Positions 8,121-16,103 of a stretch of 43,373 nt of DNA are shown here, one piece after another. The notes beneath the pieces are model-generated. The model ran no database searches. It was not told the origin of the DNA and saw only the letters and a program-made list of their open reading frames with translations. This DNA comes from a virus. Position 1 is the first letter of the stretch; each line of letters begins with the position of its first letter. The stretch covers positions 1-43,373 of the IMG/VR virus record IMGVR_UViG_3300009156_000049; one strand, 5' to 3'. The translations under genes were made by a program, and so were the position numbers.

Positions 8121-9428
8121 GTGGCGCGATTTGGAAGGTTGAGACACGCTTGGAACGTGTTTACGAGTCAAGATCGCAAAGATAGAGTAACTTCTTGGCC
8201 TTATTACGGTTCAGGAAATTCCGGGCGTCGACCAGATCGTGGTAGATTGCTGATTCCCAATGAGCGCTCCATGGTCTCCTCGATTTATACGCGTCTTAGT
8301 ATTGACGTTGCGTCAGTAGATATGCGTCATGTTAGACTAGACGACGAAAATAGGTATAAAGAAGACATTGATAGCGGTCTTAATAACTGTTTGACTGTCG
8401 AAGCAAACATTGATCAAGCAGCTCGAGCGTTCCGACAAGACATCGCTATGACACTGTTTGATCGAGGTGTTTGTGCGTTGGTTCCGGTTGATACGTCGAT
8501 TAGTCCGGAAACTAACGGTGGATATGAGATCTTAACTCTTCGCGTAGGCGAGATCACACAGTGGTTTCCCAAGCATGTGCGAATGAGTTTGTATAACGAA
8601 GAAACTGCTCAGCGAGAAGAGATTACTTTGGCGAAAGCTGCGGTTGCCATTGTCGAAAACCCGCTTTATGCAGTGATGAATGAGCCAAATTCAACACTTC
8701 AGCGGCTGTTGCACAAGCTGAATTTGTTGGATGCAGTTGATGATGCGTCTGCTTCTGGAAAACTTGACATTATCATTCAGCTTCCGTATGTAATTAAGTC
8801 TGAAGCTCGGAGACAGCAGGCAGAACAACGTCGAAAAGACATTGAATTTCAGCTGTCTGGCAGCAAGTATGGCATCGCCTATACCGATGGGACCGAGAAG
8901 ATTACTCAGCTGAATCGACCAGCTGAGAATAATCTAATGTCTCAAATCGAGTTCCTCACCGAGATGCTATACGGCCAACTCGGCCTAACCGAAGAGGTCA
9001 TGAACGGAACAGCTGATGAAAAAGCTATGCTGAATTATTGGAATCGTACAATCGAGCCCGTTCTCACGGCCATGGCTGAAGCTATGCGTCGCACCTTCTT
9101 GACCAAAACTGCTCGGACTCAAAGGCAAAGCATTCAGTTCTTCCGAGACCCATTCCGATTGGTCCCAATTGAGAACATCGCTGAGATTGCCGACAAGTTT
9201 ACTCGTAATGAGATCATGACGTCGAATGAGATGCGGCAGGTAGTTGGTATGGCTCCCCATTCAGATCCAAAGGCAGATCAGCTACTGAATAGTAACATGC
9301 CGCAGGGAAGTCCAACTCCAACTGGAGTTACGACGGAAGGAAAGCAAGTTCTTAATCTAGTGCCGTCATCTGTCGACGAGCTTGATCCAGAACTGAGAAA
9401 GAAGGTTCAAAATGGGAGCAGAGGCTAG
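8121..9428 (+). CDS. Portal protein
   Basis: A 435-aa protein with GTG start at 8121 after GAAGGAGGTGAG; the nearby ATG 8119 is in a frame that closes quickly. The order is that of HK97-type portals: N-terminal clip and wing segments (IYTRLSIDVASVDMRHVRL), a helical core with LGLTEEVMNGTADEKAMLNY, and a C-terminal FTRNEIMTSNEMRQVVGM stretch typical of portal crowns. Twelve copies would form the DNA entry ring. The last 17 bases overlap the capsid-protease gene, implying coupled translation. Confidence 0.92.
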   Translation: MARFGRLRHAWNVFTSQDRKDRVTSWPYYGSGNSGRRPDRGRLLIPNERSMVSSIYTRLSIDVASVDMRHVRLDDENRYKEDIDSGLNNCLTVEANIDQAARAFRQDIAMTLFDRGVCALVPVDTSISPETNGGYEILTLRVGEITQWFPKHVRMSLYNEETAQREEITLAKAAVAIVENPLYAVMNEPNSTLQRLLHKLNLLDAVDDASASGKLDIIIQLPYVIKSEARRQQAEQRRKDIEFQLSGSKYGIAYTDGTEKITQLNRPAENNLMSQIEFLTEMLYGQLGLTEEVMNGTADEKAMLNYWNRTIEPVLTAMAEAMRRTFLTKTARTQRQSIQFFRDPFRLVPIENIAEIADKFTRNEIMTSNEMRQVVGMAPHSDPKADQLLNSNMPQGSPTPTGVTTEGKQVLNLVPSSVDELDPELRKKVQNGSRG

Positions 9429-11238
9429 GCCTGATTTTAGCGGCTACGCCACGAAGGCTGGTCTTAAATGCTCAGATGGCCGGACGATCATGCCGGATGC
9501 CTTCAAGCATCAGGACAAGGAGCAGGTCCCCTTGGTCTGGCAGCATGGTCATGGTGAACCCAGCAATGTACTTGGCCATGCGATTCTCGAGCATCGTGAT
9601 GATGGTATTTACGCCTACGGTTTCTTCAACGATACCGATCAGGCACAGAATGCCAGCACGCTAGTAAAGCACAAGGACATCAAGTCGCTGTCCATCTATG
9701 CCAATCAGCTGACGGAGAAGTCGAAGCAGGTTCTGCATGGCTTTATCCGTGAGGTAAGTCTAGTTCTGTCCGGCGCTAATCCGGGCGCTCTTATCGACAA
9801 CATCACACTGGCTCACGGCGATGGCGAAATGGTCACGCTGGAAGATGAAGCGATTATCTACACTGGCCTGGAGATTAATCATGGCGAAGAAGCAGCTTCG
9901 GAGAAGGAAGAGGAAGTTGAGCACTCTGAAGCAGAGCCAACCGTCCAGGAAGTTTATGATTCGATGAACCCCCAGCAGAAGGAAGTAGTTCACTTCATGG
10001 TGGCCCAGGCGCTCGAGAGTGTTAAGGCAACCACTGGTGGTGAAGCAGCTCAGTCCGAAACAGCTTCCACTGCTACTGGAACAGAAACCAAAGTTGAGAC
10101 AAGCACCTCGGAAGAGTCAAACACCTCGGAAGAGGAGTCTAAGACAGAACTAGTTCATGAGGAAAATAAAGAAGAAGGAGAGCGCATGTCTCGTAATGTC
10201 TTCGAGGAGCAGAATGGCAGGAAGAAGAAGCCAGTTCTTAGCCATGATGCCATTAATGGGATCGTCGAAGAGGCGCAGAGGGCTGGTTCGCTGAAGCATG
10301 CGGTTGAGGCATATGCACTTAGGCACGGCATCGAAGACATCGATGTTCTCTTCCCCGACGCGCGCACTCTTGCGGATACGCCGGAATTTGATTCACGGCG
10401 TGTCGAGTGGGTATCCGGTGTCATCAATGGTACGAGGCACTCCCCGTTTTCTCGTATCAAGTCGATCGTAGCCGACATCACTCAGGACGAGGCCAGGGCA
10501 CTGGGTTACGTCAAGGGCAACCTGAAGAAGGAAGAATTCTTTGGGCTGGTAAAGCGGGTGACAACTCCGTCGACCATCTACAAGAAGCAGCAGCTGGATC
10601 GAGACGACATCGTCGACATCACTGATTTCGACGTCGTTGCTTGGTTGAAGGCTGAGATGCGTCTGATGCTGGACGAGGAGATCGCTCGCGCAATCCTGAT
10701 TGGTGACGGTCGCGATGTTGCCAGCGAAGACAAGATCAAGGATCCGGCGGGTGCGAGCGAGGGTGCTGGTGTTCGCTCGATCATGCTCGATCACGATCTA
10801 TATGCCGCAAAGGTCGAAGTCGATCTCACTGACGCAAGTTCAAGCCCGGGTGAAGTCGTCGATGCTCTGATCACGAACATGGGCCTCTACAAGGGTTCTG
10901 GATCGCCGACGTTCTACACCACTATGCCGTTCACCACTACTCTCCTGCTGTCCAAGGATGGTATGGGACGCCGCATGTACCACAGCAAGGCGGAGCTCGC
11001 TGCTGAGATGGGCGTTTCCGATATCGTCTACGTCGAGGTAATGGAGCAGGAAGAGGATCTGCTCGGAATCGTCGTCAACCTGAAGGACTACACGGTTGGC
11101 GCCGACAAGGGTGGCGAGATCAACTTCTTCGACGATTTCGACATCGACTACAACCAGTACAAGTACCTGTACGAAACCCGTGTCTCGGGCGGTCTGACGA
11201 AGATCCGTTCCGCGTTGGTGCTTACGAAGAAGCCGTAA
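9412..11238 (+). CDS. Prohead protease fused to major capsid protein
   Basis: A 608-aa fusion. Residues ~1-130 fit an HK97/S78-type prohead protease, with the His region VPLVWQHGHGEP (H45/H47) and Ser region IKSLSIYAN (S94). Residues ~135-258 are Glu/Ser/Thr-rich and probably helical, like a scaffolding delta domain. Residues ~259-608 form an HK97-fold capsid protein (LMLDEEIARAILIGDGR, later LVNLKDYTVGADKGGE). The protease would process scaffold and itself during head maturation. The ORF overlaps portal by 17 bases. A strong in-frame internal start at 10186 probably yields capsid protein alone. Confidence 0.88.
   Translation: MGAEARPDFSGYATKAGLKCSDGRTIMPDAFKHQDKEQVPLVWQHGHGEPSNVLGHAILEHRDDGIYAYGFFNDTDQAQNASTLVKHKDIKSLSIYANQLTEKSKQVLHGFIREVSLVLSGANPGALIDNITLAHGDGEMVTLEDEAIIYTGLEINHGEEAASEKEEEVEHSEAEPTVQEVYDSMNPQQKEVVHFMVAQALESVKATTGGEAAQSETASTATGTETKVETSTSEESNTSEEESKTELVHEENKEEGERMSRNVFEEQNGRKKKPVLSHDAINGIVEEAQRAGSLKHAVEAYALRHGIEDIDVLFPDARTLADTPEFDSRRVEWVSGVINGTRHSPFSRIKSIVADITQDEARALGYVKGNLKKEEFFGLVKRVTTPSTIYKKQQLDRDDIVDITDFDVVAWLKAEMRLMLDEEIARAILIGDGRDVASEDKIKDPAGASEGAGVRSIMLDHDLYAAKVEVDLTDASSSPGEVVDALITNMGLYKGSGSPTFYTTMPFTTTLLLSKDGMGRRMYHSKAELAAEMGVSDIVYVEVMEQEEDLLGIVVNLKDYTVGADKGGEINFFDDFDIDYNQYKYLYETRVSGGLTKIRSALVLTKKP
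10186..11238 (+). CDS. Major capsid protein from an internal start (nested)
   Basis: Within the protease-capsid fusion, GAAGAAGGAG at 10171-10180 stands five bases before an in-frame ATG at 10186, which begins MSRNVFEEQNGRKKK, 258 codons into the fusion. The resulting 350-aa protein covers just the HK97-like capsid region. A ribosome site this good inside a coding region, exactly at the domain boundary, suggests capsid subunits are made in excess over the protease fusion, as lambda makes Nu3 inside C. Seen: site and frame. Inferred: use of the start. Confidence 0.65.
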   Translation: MSRNVFEEQNGRKKKPVLSHDAINGIVEEAQRAGSLKHAVEAYALRHGIEDIDVLFPDARTLADTPEFDSRRVEWVSGVINGTRHSPFSRIKSIVADITQDEARALGYVKGNLKKEEFFGLVKRVTTPSTIYKKQQLDRDDIVDITDFDVVAWLKAEMRLMLDEEIARAILIGDGRDVASEDKIKDPAGASEGAGVRSIMLDHDLYAAKVEVDLTDASSSPGEVVDALITNMGLYKGSGSPTFYTTMPFTTTLLLSKDGMGRRMYHSKAELAAEMGVSDIVYVEVMEQEEDLLGIVVNLKDYTVGADKGGEINFFDDFDIDYNQYKYLYETRVSGGLTKIRSALVLTKKP

Positions 11239-11249
11239 GGTAGGTCCTC

Positions 11250-11594
11250 ATGAGATTCTTTGGTCGTGTCGGTTATGACAGCGAGACCGTAGAAATTAGT
11301 CCTGGAGTATGGCAGGATGATATTGTTGAATTTGAATACTACGGCGATGTCATCCGCAATGCCAGAAATCTCCGCGAAGGAGAGAATCTCAACCCTGATC
11401 TCAGTGTACAAAACTCGATCAGTATTGTAGCCGATGCTTATGCCAATGAACATTTCTTTGCCATTCGTTATGTGGAATGGGCGGGGACTTTGTGGACGGT
11501 TTCTAGCGTAGAAGTGCAGAGTCCCCGTCTATTGCTTAGGTTAGGGGAGGTGTACAATGGGCCAAGACCGACTCCAGTTACACCAACTCCTTGA
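11250..11594 (+). CDS. Head-tail joining protein (stopper-like)
   Basis: A 114-aa beta-rich protein directly after the capsid gene (GTAGGTCCTC upstream). The pattern (RFFGRVGY, VEFEYYGDVIRN, ISIVADAYANEHFFAIRYVEWAG, WTVSSVEVQSPRLLLRLGEVYNG) is that of small head-completion or stopper proteins of actinophages. It likely closes the filled head below the portal ring. It overlaps the next gene by 38 bases. Confidence 0.65.
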   Translation: MRFFGRVGYDSETVEISPGVWQDDIVEFEYYGDVIRNARNLREGENLNPDLSVQNSISIVADAYANEHFFAIRYVEWAGTLWTVSSVEVQSPRLLLRLGEVYNGPRPTPVTPTP

Positions 11595-11859
11595 AACGTT
11601 TACAGATAACGTATATTTTCAGCCGCCTGAGAACATACAGCTGAAATATCCGTGCATTATCTACAAACGTGACTTCGCAGACACAAAATTTGCGGATGAC
11701 AAGCCATATCACTATACCAAAAGGTATATGGTTACAATCATTGATCAAGATCCTGATAGTGAGATTCCAGATAAAGTGGCAGCAATGCCAATGAGCCTAT
11801 TTAACCGCTTTTATACTGCTGATAATCTGAATCACGACGTGTATAATGTGTTCTTCTAA
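11557..11859 (+). CDS. Tail terminator-like protein
   Basis: A 100-aa protein starting at ATG 11557 after GGGGAGGTG. The sequence LLETFTDNVYFQPPENIQLKYPCIIYKRD, read in segments, then YHYTKRYMVTIIDQDPDS and a C-terminal SLFNRFYTADNLNHDVYNVFF is typical of minor tail/terminator proteins that cap the tail tube. It lies just before the major tail protein, as expected. Confidence 0.7.
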   Translation: MGQDRLQLHQLLETFTDNVYFQPPENIQLKYPCIIYKRDFADTKFADDKPYHYTKRYMVTIIDQDPDSEIPDKVAAMPMSLFNRFYTADNLNHDVYNVFF

Positions 11860-11873
11860 GGGAAAGGAAACAA

Positions 11874-12530
11874 ATGGCACCGCTGACATGGGACGAAGTT
11901 GGTGAGCGCCTCTACGAAGTTGGCGTAGACCATGGTGTCTTGTATCTTCCCGACGACGCTGGTGTTTACAACACTGGAGTTGCCTGGAATGGGCTCACCA
12001 CTGTCACGGAATCACCTTCCGGGGCTGAGTCCAACCCGCAGTACGCGGACAACATCAAGTACCTGAATCTGTATTCAGTCGAAGAGTTCGGTGGAACGAT
12101 CGAGGCATTCACATACCCCGACGAGTTTGCCGAGTGCGACGGTACATTTCAGCCTTCCGACGGCGTGGCCGTTGGCCAGCAGGCTCGAAAGCAGTTTGGC
12201 CTGTGCTATCGGACGAAGGTAGGCAACGACATTGATGGAGTTGATTTCGGTTATAAGCTGCATTTGGTTTATGGTTGTACAGCAGCTCCTTCGGAGAAGG
12301 CCTACGCAACCATCAACGATTCGCCGGAAGCAATTTCATTCAGCTGGGAGATTACAACCATTCCGGTTCCAGTCACCGACCACAAGCCGACCTCGCTGAT
12401 CGTGGTCGACTCCACTGTGGTTCAAGCAGCCGACCTCACTGCACTCGAGGCTCTGCTGTATGGTAACGGCGCAACTGAAGCAGCACTTCCGACTCCGGAT
12501 GCTGTGATTGCGCTGTTTGCTGGGCCGTAA
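11874..12530 (+). CDS. Major tail protein
   Basis: A 218-aa tail-tube subunit with GGGAAAGGAAAC upstream. Recognisable segments are LTWDEVGERLYEVGVDHGVL, WNGLTTVTESPSG, YPDEFAECDGT and SFSWEITTIPVPV. It should form stacked hexamers around the tape measure. A paralogue lies at 13119. The 42-base gap after it is unusually C/T-rich and ends with the next ribosome site. Confidence 0.88.
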   Translation: MAPLTWDEVGERLYEVGVDHGVLYLPDDAGVYNTGVAWNGLTTVTESPSGAESNPQYADNIKYLNLYSVEEFGGTIEAFTYPDEFAECDGTFQPSDGVAVGQQARKQFGLCYRTKVGNDIDGVDFGYKLHLVYGCTAAPSEKAYATINDSPEAISFSWEITTIPVPVTDHKPTSLIVVDSTVVQAADLTALEALLYGNGATEAALPTPDAVIALFAGP

Positions 12531-12572
12531 ACTTACCCTCTCCCCTCTCCCCGCCCGACAGGAGGCCGGAGA

Positions 12573-13115
12573 ATGCTTACGATTGTGGTTCCAGGTGTCG
12601 AAATGTTTGACGAGCACGGCCAGGAGTTCGTCACTCGCGATGATGTTACTTTGGAGCTAGAGCATTCTCTGGTCTCACTGTCAAAATGGGAGTCCAAATA
12701 CGAGAAGCCTTTCTTGGGTAAGGACGAGAAGACGACGGAAGAAGTTTTGGACTATATCAAGTTCATGACTTTGACCCCAGATGTTCCAGAGGAAGTTTTC
12801 CTCAAACTCAACGAAGCTAACATTGAGGCCATTAACAAGCACATTGACGCCAAGATGACTGCCACTTGGTTCAATGAGCCTCCTGGTGCCCCACAAAGCC
12901 GAGATGTGATTACTGCTGAGCTCATTTACTACTGGATGATCGCTTTCGAGATTCCATTCGAGTGTGAGACTTGGCATTTAAATCGTTTGTTCACTTTGAT
13001 TCGAGTTTGCAACATCAAGCAGGCTAAGCCGAAGAAGATGAGTCGCGCCGATGTCGCTGCTCGAAACCGAGAACTCAATGCGCAACGCAGGAAGCAACTC
13101 GGTACTAAGGGGTGA
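12573..13115 (+). CDS. Tail assembly chaperone
   Basis: A 180-aa protein with AGGAGGCCGGAG upstream. The motif [20 protein letters not shown] (~29-48), then [10 protein letters not shown] and a basic end ([18 protein letters not shown]), is typical of actinophage tail assembly chaperones, which coat the tape measure before tube assembly. Most such genes make a longer form by -1 frameshift. Here the ORF stops four bases before the next gene and I see no convincing slippery site or overlapping second ORF. It sits between two tail-tube paralogues. Confidence 0.78.
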   Translation: MLTIVVPGVEMFDEHGQEFVTRDDVTLELEHSLVSLSKWESKYEKPFLGKDEKTTEEVLDYIKFMTLTPDVPEEVFLKLNEANIEAINKHIDAKMTATWFNEPPGAPQSRDVITAELIYYWMIAFEIPFECETWHLNRLFTLIRVCNIKQAKPKKMSRADVAARNRELNAQRRKQLGTKG

Positions 13116-13118
13116 CAT

Positions 13119-13922
13119 ATGAAACTTGCTTGGGATCAAGTCGGAGAACGAAGGTATGAAGCGGGCGTTGATCACGGAGTTCTTTATCTTCATGATGGCC
13201 GTGTTGAGGTTTGGAATGGTCTTACCAGCGTAGAAGAATCTTCTGATATCGAGATCAAAGATCATTATCTCGATGGAGTAAAGTATTTGGAGATTTTTAC
13301 TCCGGGGGACTTTTCCGGGAAACTAAAAGCAATCACCTATCCCGAGATCTTCGACTCGATTAATGGGATTGTCAGTCTTAATCCAGGGTTTTCCTATTAC
13401 AACCAACCTGCGAAAAGTTTTGACATGTCCTATCGAACAAAGAAAGGTAATGATTTAGACGGGATTGATCACGGCTACAAGATTCACATTCTCTACAACG
13501 TCTTTGCCAACCCTGATGCTAATACTTTTAACACAATTGGTGATTCGCCTGAACCAGTTGAGTTCGGTTGGACGCTAACCGGAACTCCGCCAGTAATTAA
13601 AGGAATCGGAATTAAACCGACGGTTCATGTTTCTCTTGATTCAGCCACAACACCTCCAGAAATTTTACAATTATTGGAAGAGCGGTTTTATGGTACGGAG
13701 ATAAGCAATCCTAGTCTTCCGTCCCTGCAAGAGATTGCCGAATATTTCGGGTATCTTGGCGCACTTATCATCGTCGATCATCGTGATGGTACTTGGTCGG
13801 CTGTTGACGAGGCAAACACTTATATCACTATGCTCGATCTCACCACCTTCGAGATCGATGATGTTGACGCAACATATTTGGATCCCGATACTTATGAAGT
13901 TTCGTCCACAAATGTTAGTTAG
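13119..13922 (+). CDS. Second major-tail-protein paralogue
   Basis: A 267-aa protein clearly related to the 11874 gene product: LAWDQVGERRYEAGVDHGVL, WNGLTSVEES, ITYPEIFDS, SYRTKKGNDLDGIDHGYKIH and FGWTLTGTPP align segment by segment. It is about 49 residues longer, with an extra C-terminal tail (VDEANTYITMLDLTTFEIDD) that could be a small surface domain. It may be a second tube subunit, a specialised ring or a tube decoration. The stop overlaps the AGGAGG ribosome site of the next gene. Confidence 0.8.
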   Translation: MKLAWDQVGERRYEAGVDHGVLYLHDGRVEVWNGLTSVEESSDIEIKDHYLDGVKYLEIFTPGDFSGKLKAITYPEIFDSINGIVSLNPGFSYYNQPAKSFDMSYRTKKGNDLDGIDHGYKIHILYNVFANPDANTFNTIGDSPEPVEFGWTLTGTPPVIKGIGIKPTVHVSLDSATTPPEILQLLEERFYGTEISNPSLPSLQEIAEYFGYLGALIIVDHRDGTWSAVDEANTYITMLDLTTFEIDDVDATYLDPDTYEVSSTNVS

Positions 13923-13930
13923 GAGGTGCA

Positions 13931-14827
13931 ATGGCTACAATTACTGGTCTTACTGCGGAACGAATGCTGGAAATCGAAGCTGCCTCGGTTATTGATGGTG
14001 ATGTTGTTGCCGGTAATCTCATTCTAAGCAAACATGACGGCTCCCAGATCAACGCAGGCAGTGTAGTTGGTCCCGCTGGACCAATCGGCCCTCCTGGTGT
14101 TGCAATCGTGGCGATCCCGGGTGAGGTTCGAATGTGGCCGAGCTTGGTTCTGCCGGATCTAATTAAATACGGTAAATGGGCCTGGGCTAATGGCGATCCT
14201 TTTGATATTGCTGCTTATCCGGAGGCAGCAGCCAACATCGATGATGTTTGGAACACGGCAATGGGTGTTGCTGCGCCACCCGCGGGTCAATTTCGGGTAC
14301 CGGACCTGCGAGGTCTAGTTCCGGCCTGTCTTGACGCGATGCCGAACGGAAGTCCTCGCGCTAACCGGTTGACTCGAGCTGATGCGATTGTGCTCGCCAA
14401 GAATACTGGTAAAGAAGTACATGCGATGGCCATGGCAGAGATGCCTGCTCATTCGCATCGCTCTGACGGAGCTGGTGGGGCGGGTGGACTGGTTGCTTCT
14501 GGCGGCGTTGCTCACACACATAGTGGTACGACTAGTGGTCGCACTGTTGCACATAAACACGGCATGTCTCAGTCACGCTCGTCGTATACCTTTGGCACCT
14601 CAGGAATCGGAGCAATTATTGTAGAGATTATCGGTAGGGGCGGTCAGTATAACACCGGTGTCGATATGGATACGGAATCTGCCGATCACGCACATAATTT
14701 CACCACAGGTGGCGCCTCGGCCTATAACCATCAGCATGGAATCAATACTGCTGGTGGCGGTAGTGGACATGAAAACGTTCAGCCTACGGTTTTCGTGCCC
14801 TATATCGTGAAGTTGGACGACACTTAA
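13931..14827 (+). CDS. Collar-domain tail protein with HxH needle motifs
   Basis: A 298-aa protein with TTAGGAGGTG upstream. A short collagen-like stretch (GPAGPIGPPG, ~51-60) leads into a tail collar domain (WANGDPFDIAAYPEAAANI, FRVPDLRGLVPACLD). A C-terminal Gly/Ser/Thr-rich region carries five H-x-H motifs (HSH, HTH, HKH, HAH, HQH), as in metal-bound fibre needles. It shares its architecture with the fibre at 510 but has almost no collagen shaft. Its place between the tail-tube paralogue and the tape measure is atypical for a tip fibre. Confidence 0.78.
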   Translation: MATITGLTAERMLEIEAASVIDGDVVAGNLILSKHDGSQINAGSVVGPAGPIGPPGVAIVAIPGEVRMWPSLVLPDLIKYGKWAWANGDPFDIAAYPEAAANIDDVWNTAMGVAAPPAGQFRVPDLRGLVPACLDAMPNGSPRANRLTRADAIVLAKNTGKEVHAMAMAEMPAHSHRSDGAGGAGGLVASGGVAHTHSGTTSGRTVAHKHGMSQSRSSYTFGTSGIGAIIVEIIGRGGQYNTGVDMDTESADHAHNFTTGGASAYNHQHGINTAGGGSGHENVQPTVFVPYIVKLDDT

Positions 14828-14828
14828 A

Positions 14829-15722
14829 ATGAGATTTGAACTGTCAGGAAGCCTGGTTCGCCCAGAACCATTAGTGATCAAGTTTGATAGTAACCAGACG
14901 TTTGATGTTGATCAGTATCGTGATATGGGCTACACACATTTCGACGCGATTTGCATTGGTGCCGGAGGTGGAATGGGTGGAGGAATCGATACTGGAAATA
15001 CGGGCACCTTGGTCAGAAATTATGGCGGAGCCGGTGGAGGCGGTGGTTTCCATCGAGTCCGAGGACTTCTCTCTGCGCTTCCGACGACGGTTCCTGTTGT
15101 CGTGGGAGCCGGAGGTAGTTTGGGAACTGAGCATGCATCCAACCCCGCTTCAACTACCGATGGTGGCGATGGTGGCGCTTCCTCCTTCAACGATCCTACT
15201 TGTCGCGCCTCAGGAGGTAAGGGTGGCAAGCGCGCTCAGTCCAATTCCCTAACAGTCACCACCCAAGCGAATGGAGGCGACGGTGGACTGGGAAACCGCA
15301 CTGCAGCTGGGGGTGGAGCTGCCGGAGGATCTGCGGGAACACCTTCATCAACAGGCCCTGGTGTTGCGGGATCAGCGGGAACAGATGGCACCATATTTTA
15401 TGATCTACTCTATCAGACCATCGGACAAGGAGGAGGCGGCGGAGCTGGTGGTGTCGGTAAGTACGGATCGGGGGGAACTACTTGTAATGCAGCTACATCC
15501 GGCGGCCGAGGGTCGTATAATCCTGGAGACACACTTGTTTACGGTCCAGGAGGAAGCCCATCCAATGATGCAGCTAGTGGATCACAAAACGTTGCTCCTG
15601 GGGGAGCCAGCGGAGCCAAAGCAGCACCGCTAAACGGTCTTCCTTACGTGTTCGGGCAGTCTAAGAGTGCTCGAGCTGTTGGCGATCCAGGTACGGTGAT
15701 TATTCGTCTTACCGCGGAGTAG
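14829..15722 (+). CDS. Glycine-rich tail protein
   Basis: A 297-aa protein starting one base after the previous stop. Residues 1-40 form a beta domain (RFELSGSLVRPEPLVIKFD). The remainder is dominated by Gly runs (GAGGGMGGG, GGAGGGGGFHRV, GQGGGGGAGG) with interspersed Asn, Ser and Thr, and ends DPGTVIIRLTAE. Such Gly-rich domains occur on phage tail tips and adhesins as polyglycine-II bundles. With its neighbour it may form a fibre or tail decoration. No enzymatic motif is visible. Confidence 0.7.
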   Translation: MRFELSGSLVRPEPLVIKFDSNQTFDVDQYRDMGYTHFDAICIGAGGGMGGGIDTGNTGTLVRNYGGAGGGGGFHRVRGLLSALPTTVPVVVGAGGSLGTEHASNPASTTDGGDGGASSFNDPTCRASGGKGGKRAQSNSLTVTTQANGGDGGLGNRTAAGGGAAGGSAGTPSSTGPGVAGSAGTDGTIFYDLLYQTIGQGGGGGAGGVGKYGSGGTTCNAATSGGRGSYNPGDTLVYGPGGSPSNDAASGSQNVAPGGASGAKAAPLNGLPYVFGQSKSARAVGDPGTVIIRLTAE

Positions 15723-15725
15723 CCT

Positions 15726-16103
15726 ATGATTACCATCACAGAGAAAGGCTCGTTCAAGAATACAGAAAGATATTTGAGCAGACTCAGTAAACTTGAGCTT
15801 AGCCGAGTCTTGAACAAGTACGGGAACTTGGGAATGGTGGCGTTGTCCAATGCTACCCCAATCGAAAGTGGCGAAACAGCACAATCATGGTCCTACTCAA
15901 TCGTTGCAAGATCAGGGTATTACTCTATTCGCTGGCATAACAGTCATGTCGAGGATGGAGTACCAATTGCCGTCATCCTTCAATACGGTCACGGTACTGG
16001 AACTGGAGGATACGTCCAGGGTCGAGATTACATCATGCCAGCAATGCGCCCTGTGTTTGATCAGATAGCCGAAGAAGCTTGGAGGGAGGTGAATAGAGTC
16101 TAG
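15726..16103 (+). CDS. HK97-gp10-like head-tail/tail component
   Basis: A 125-aa protein ending PAMRPVFDQIAEEAWREV, with NATPIESGETAQSW and ILQYGHGTGTGGYVQGRDYI, the recognisable signature of the HK97 gp10-like family of tail-completion proteins. These usually sit next to the head-completion and terminator genes. Here it lies more than 3.8 kb downstream, directly before the tape measure and sharing its last base with that start. GGAGTAGCC is a weak upstream site. Confidence 0.82.
   Translation: MITITEKGSFKNTERYLSRLSKLELSRVLNKYGNLGMVALSNATPIESGETAQSWSYSIVARSGYYSIRWHNSHVEDGVPIAVILQYGHGTGTGGYVQGRDYIMPAMRPVFDQIAEEAWREVNRV

Noticed and set aside
12531-12572. C/T-rich gap before the tail chaperone as a frameshift or promoter site
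   Set aside because: No slippery heptamer, no promoter boxes; it is only 42 bases and ends in an ordinary ribosome site.
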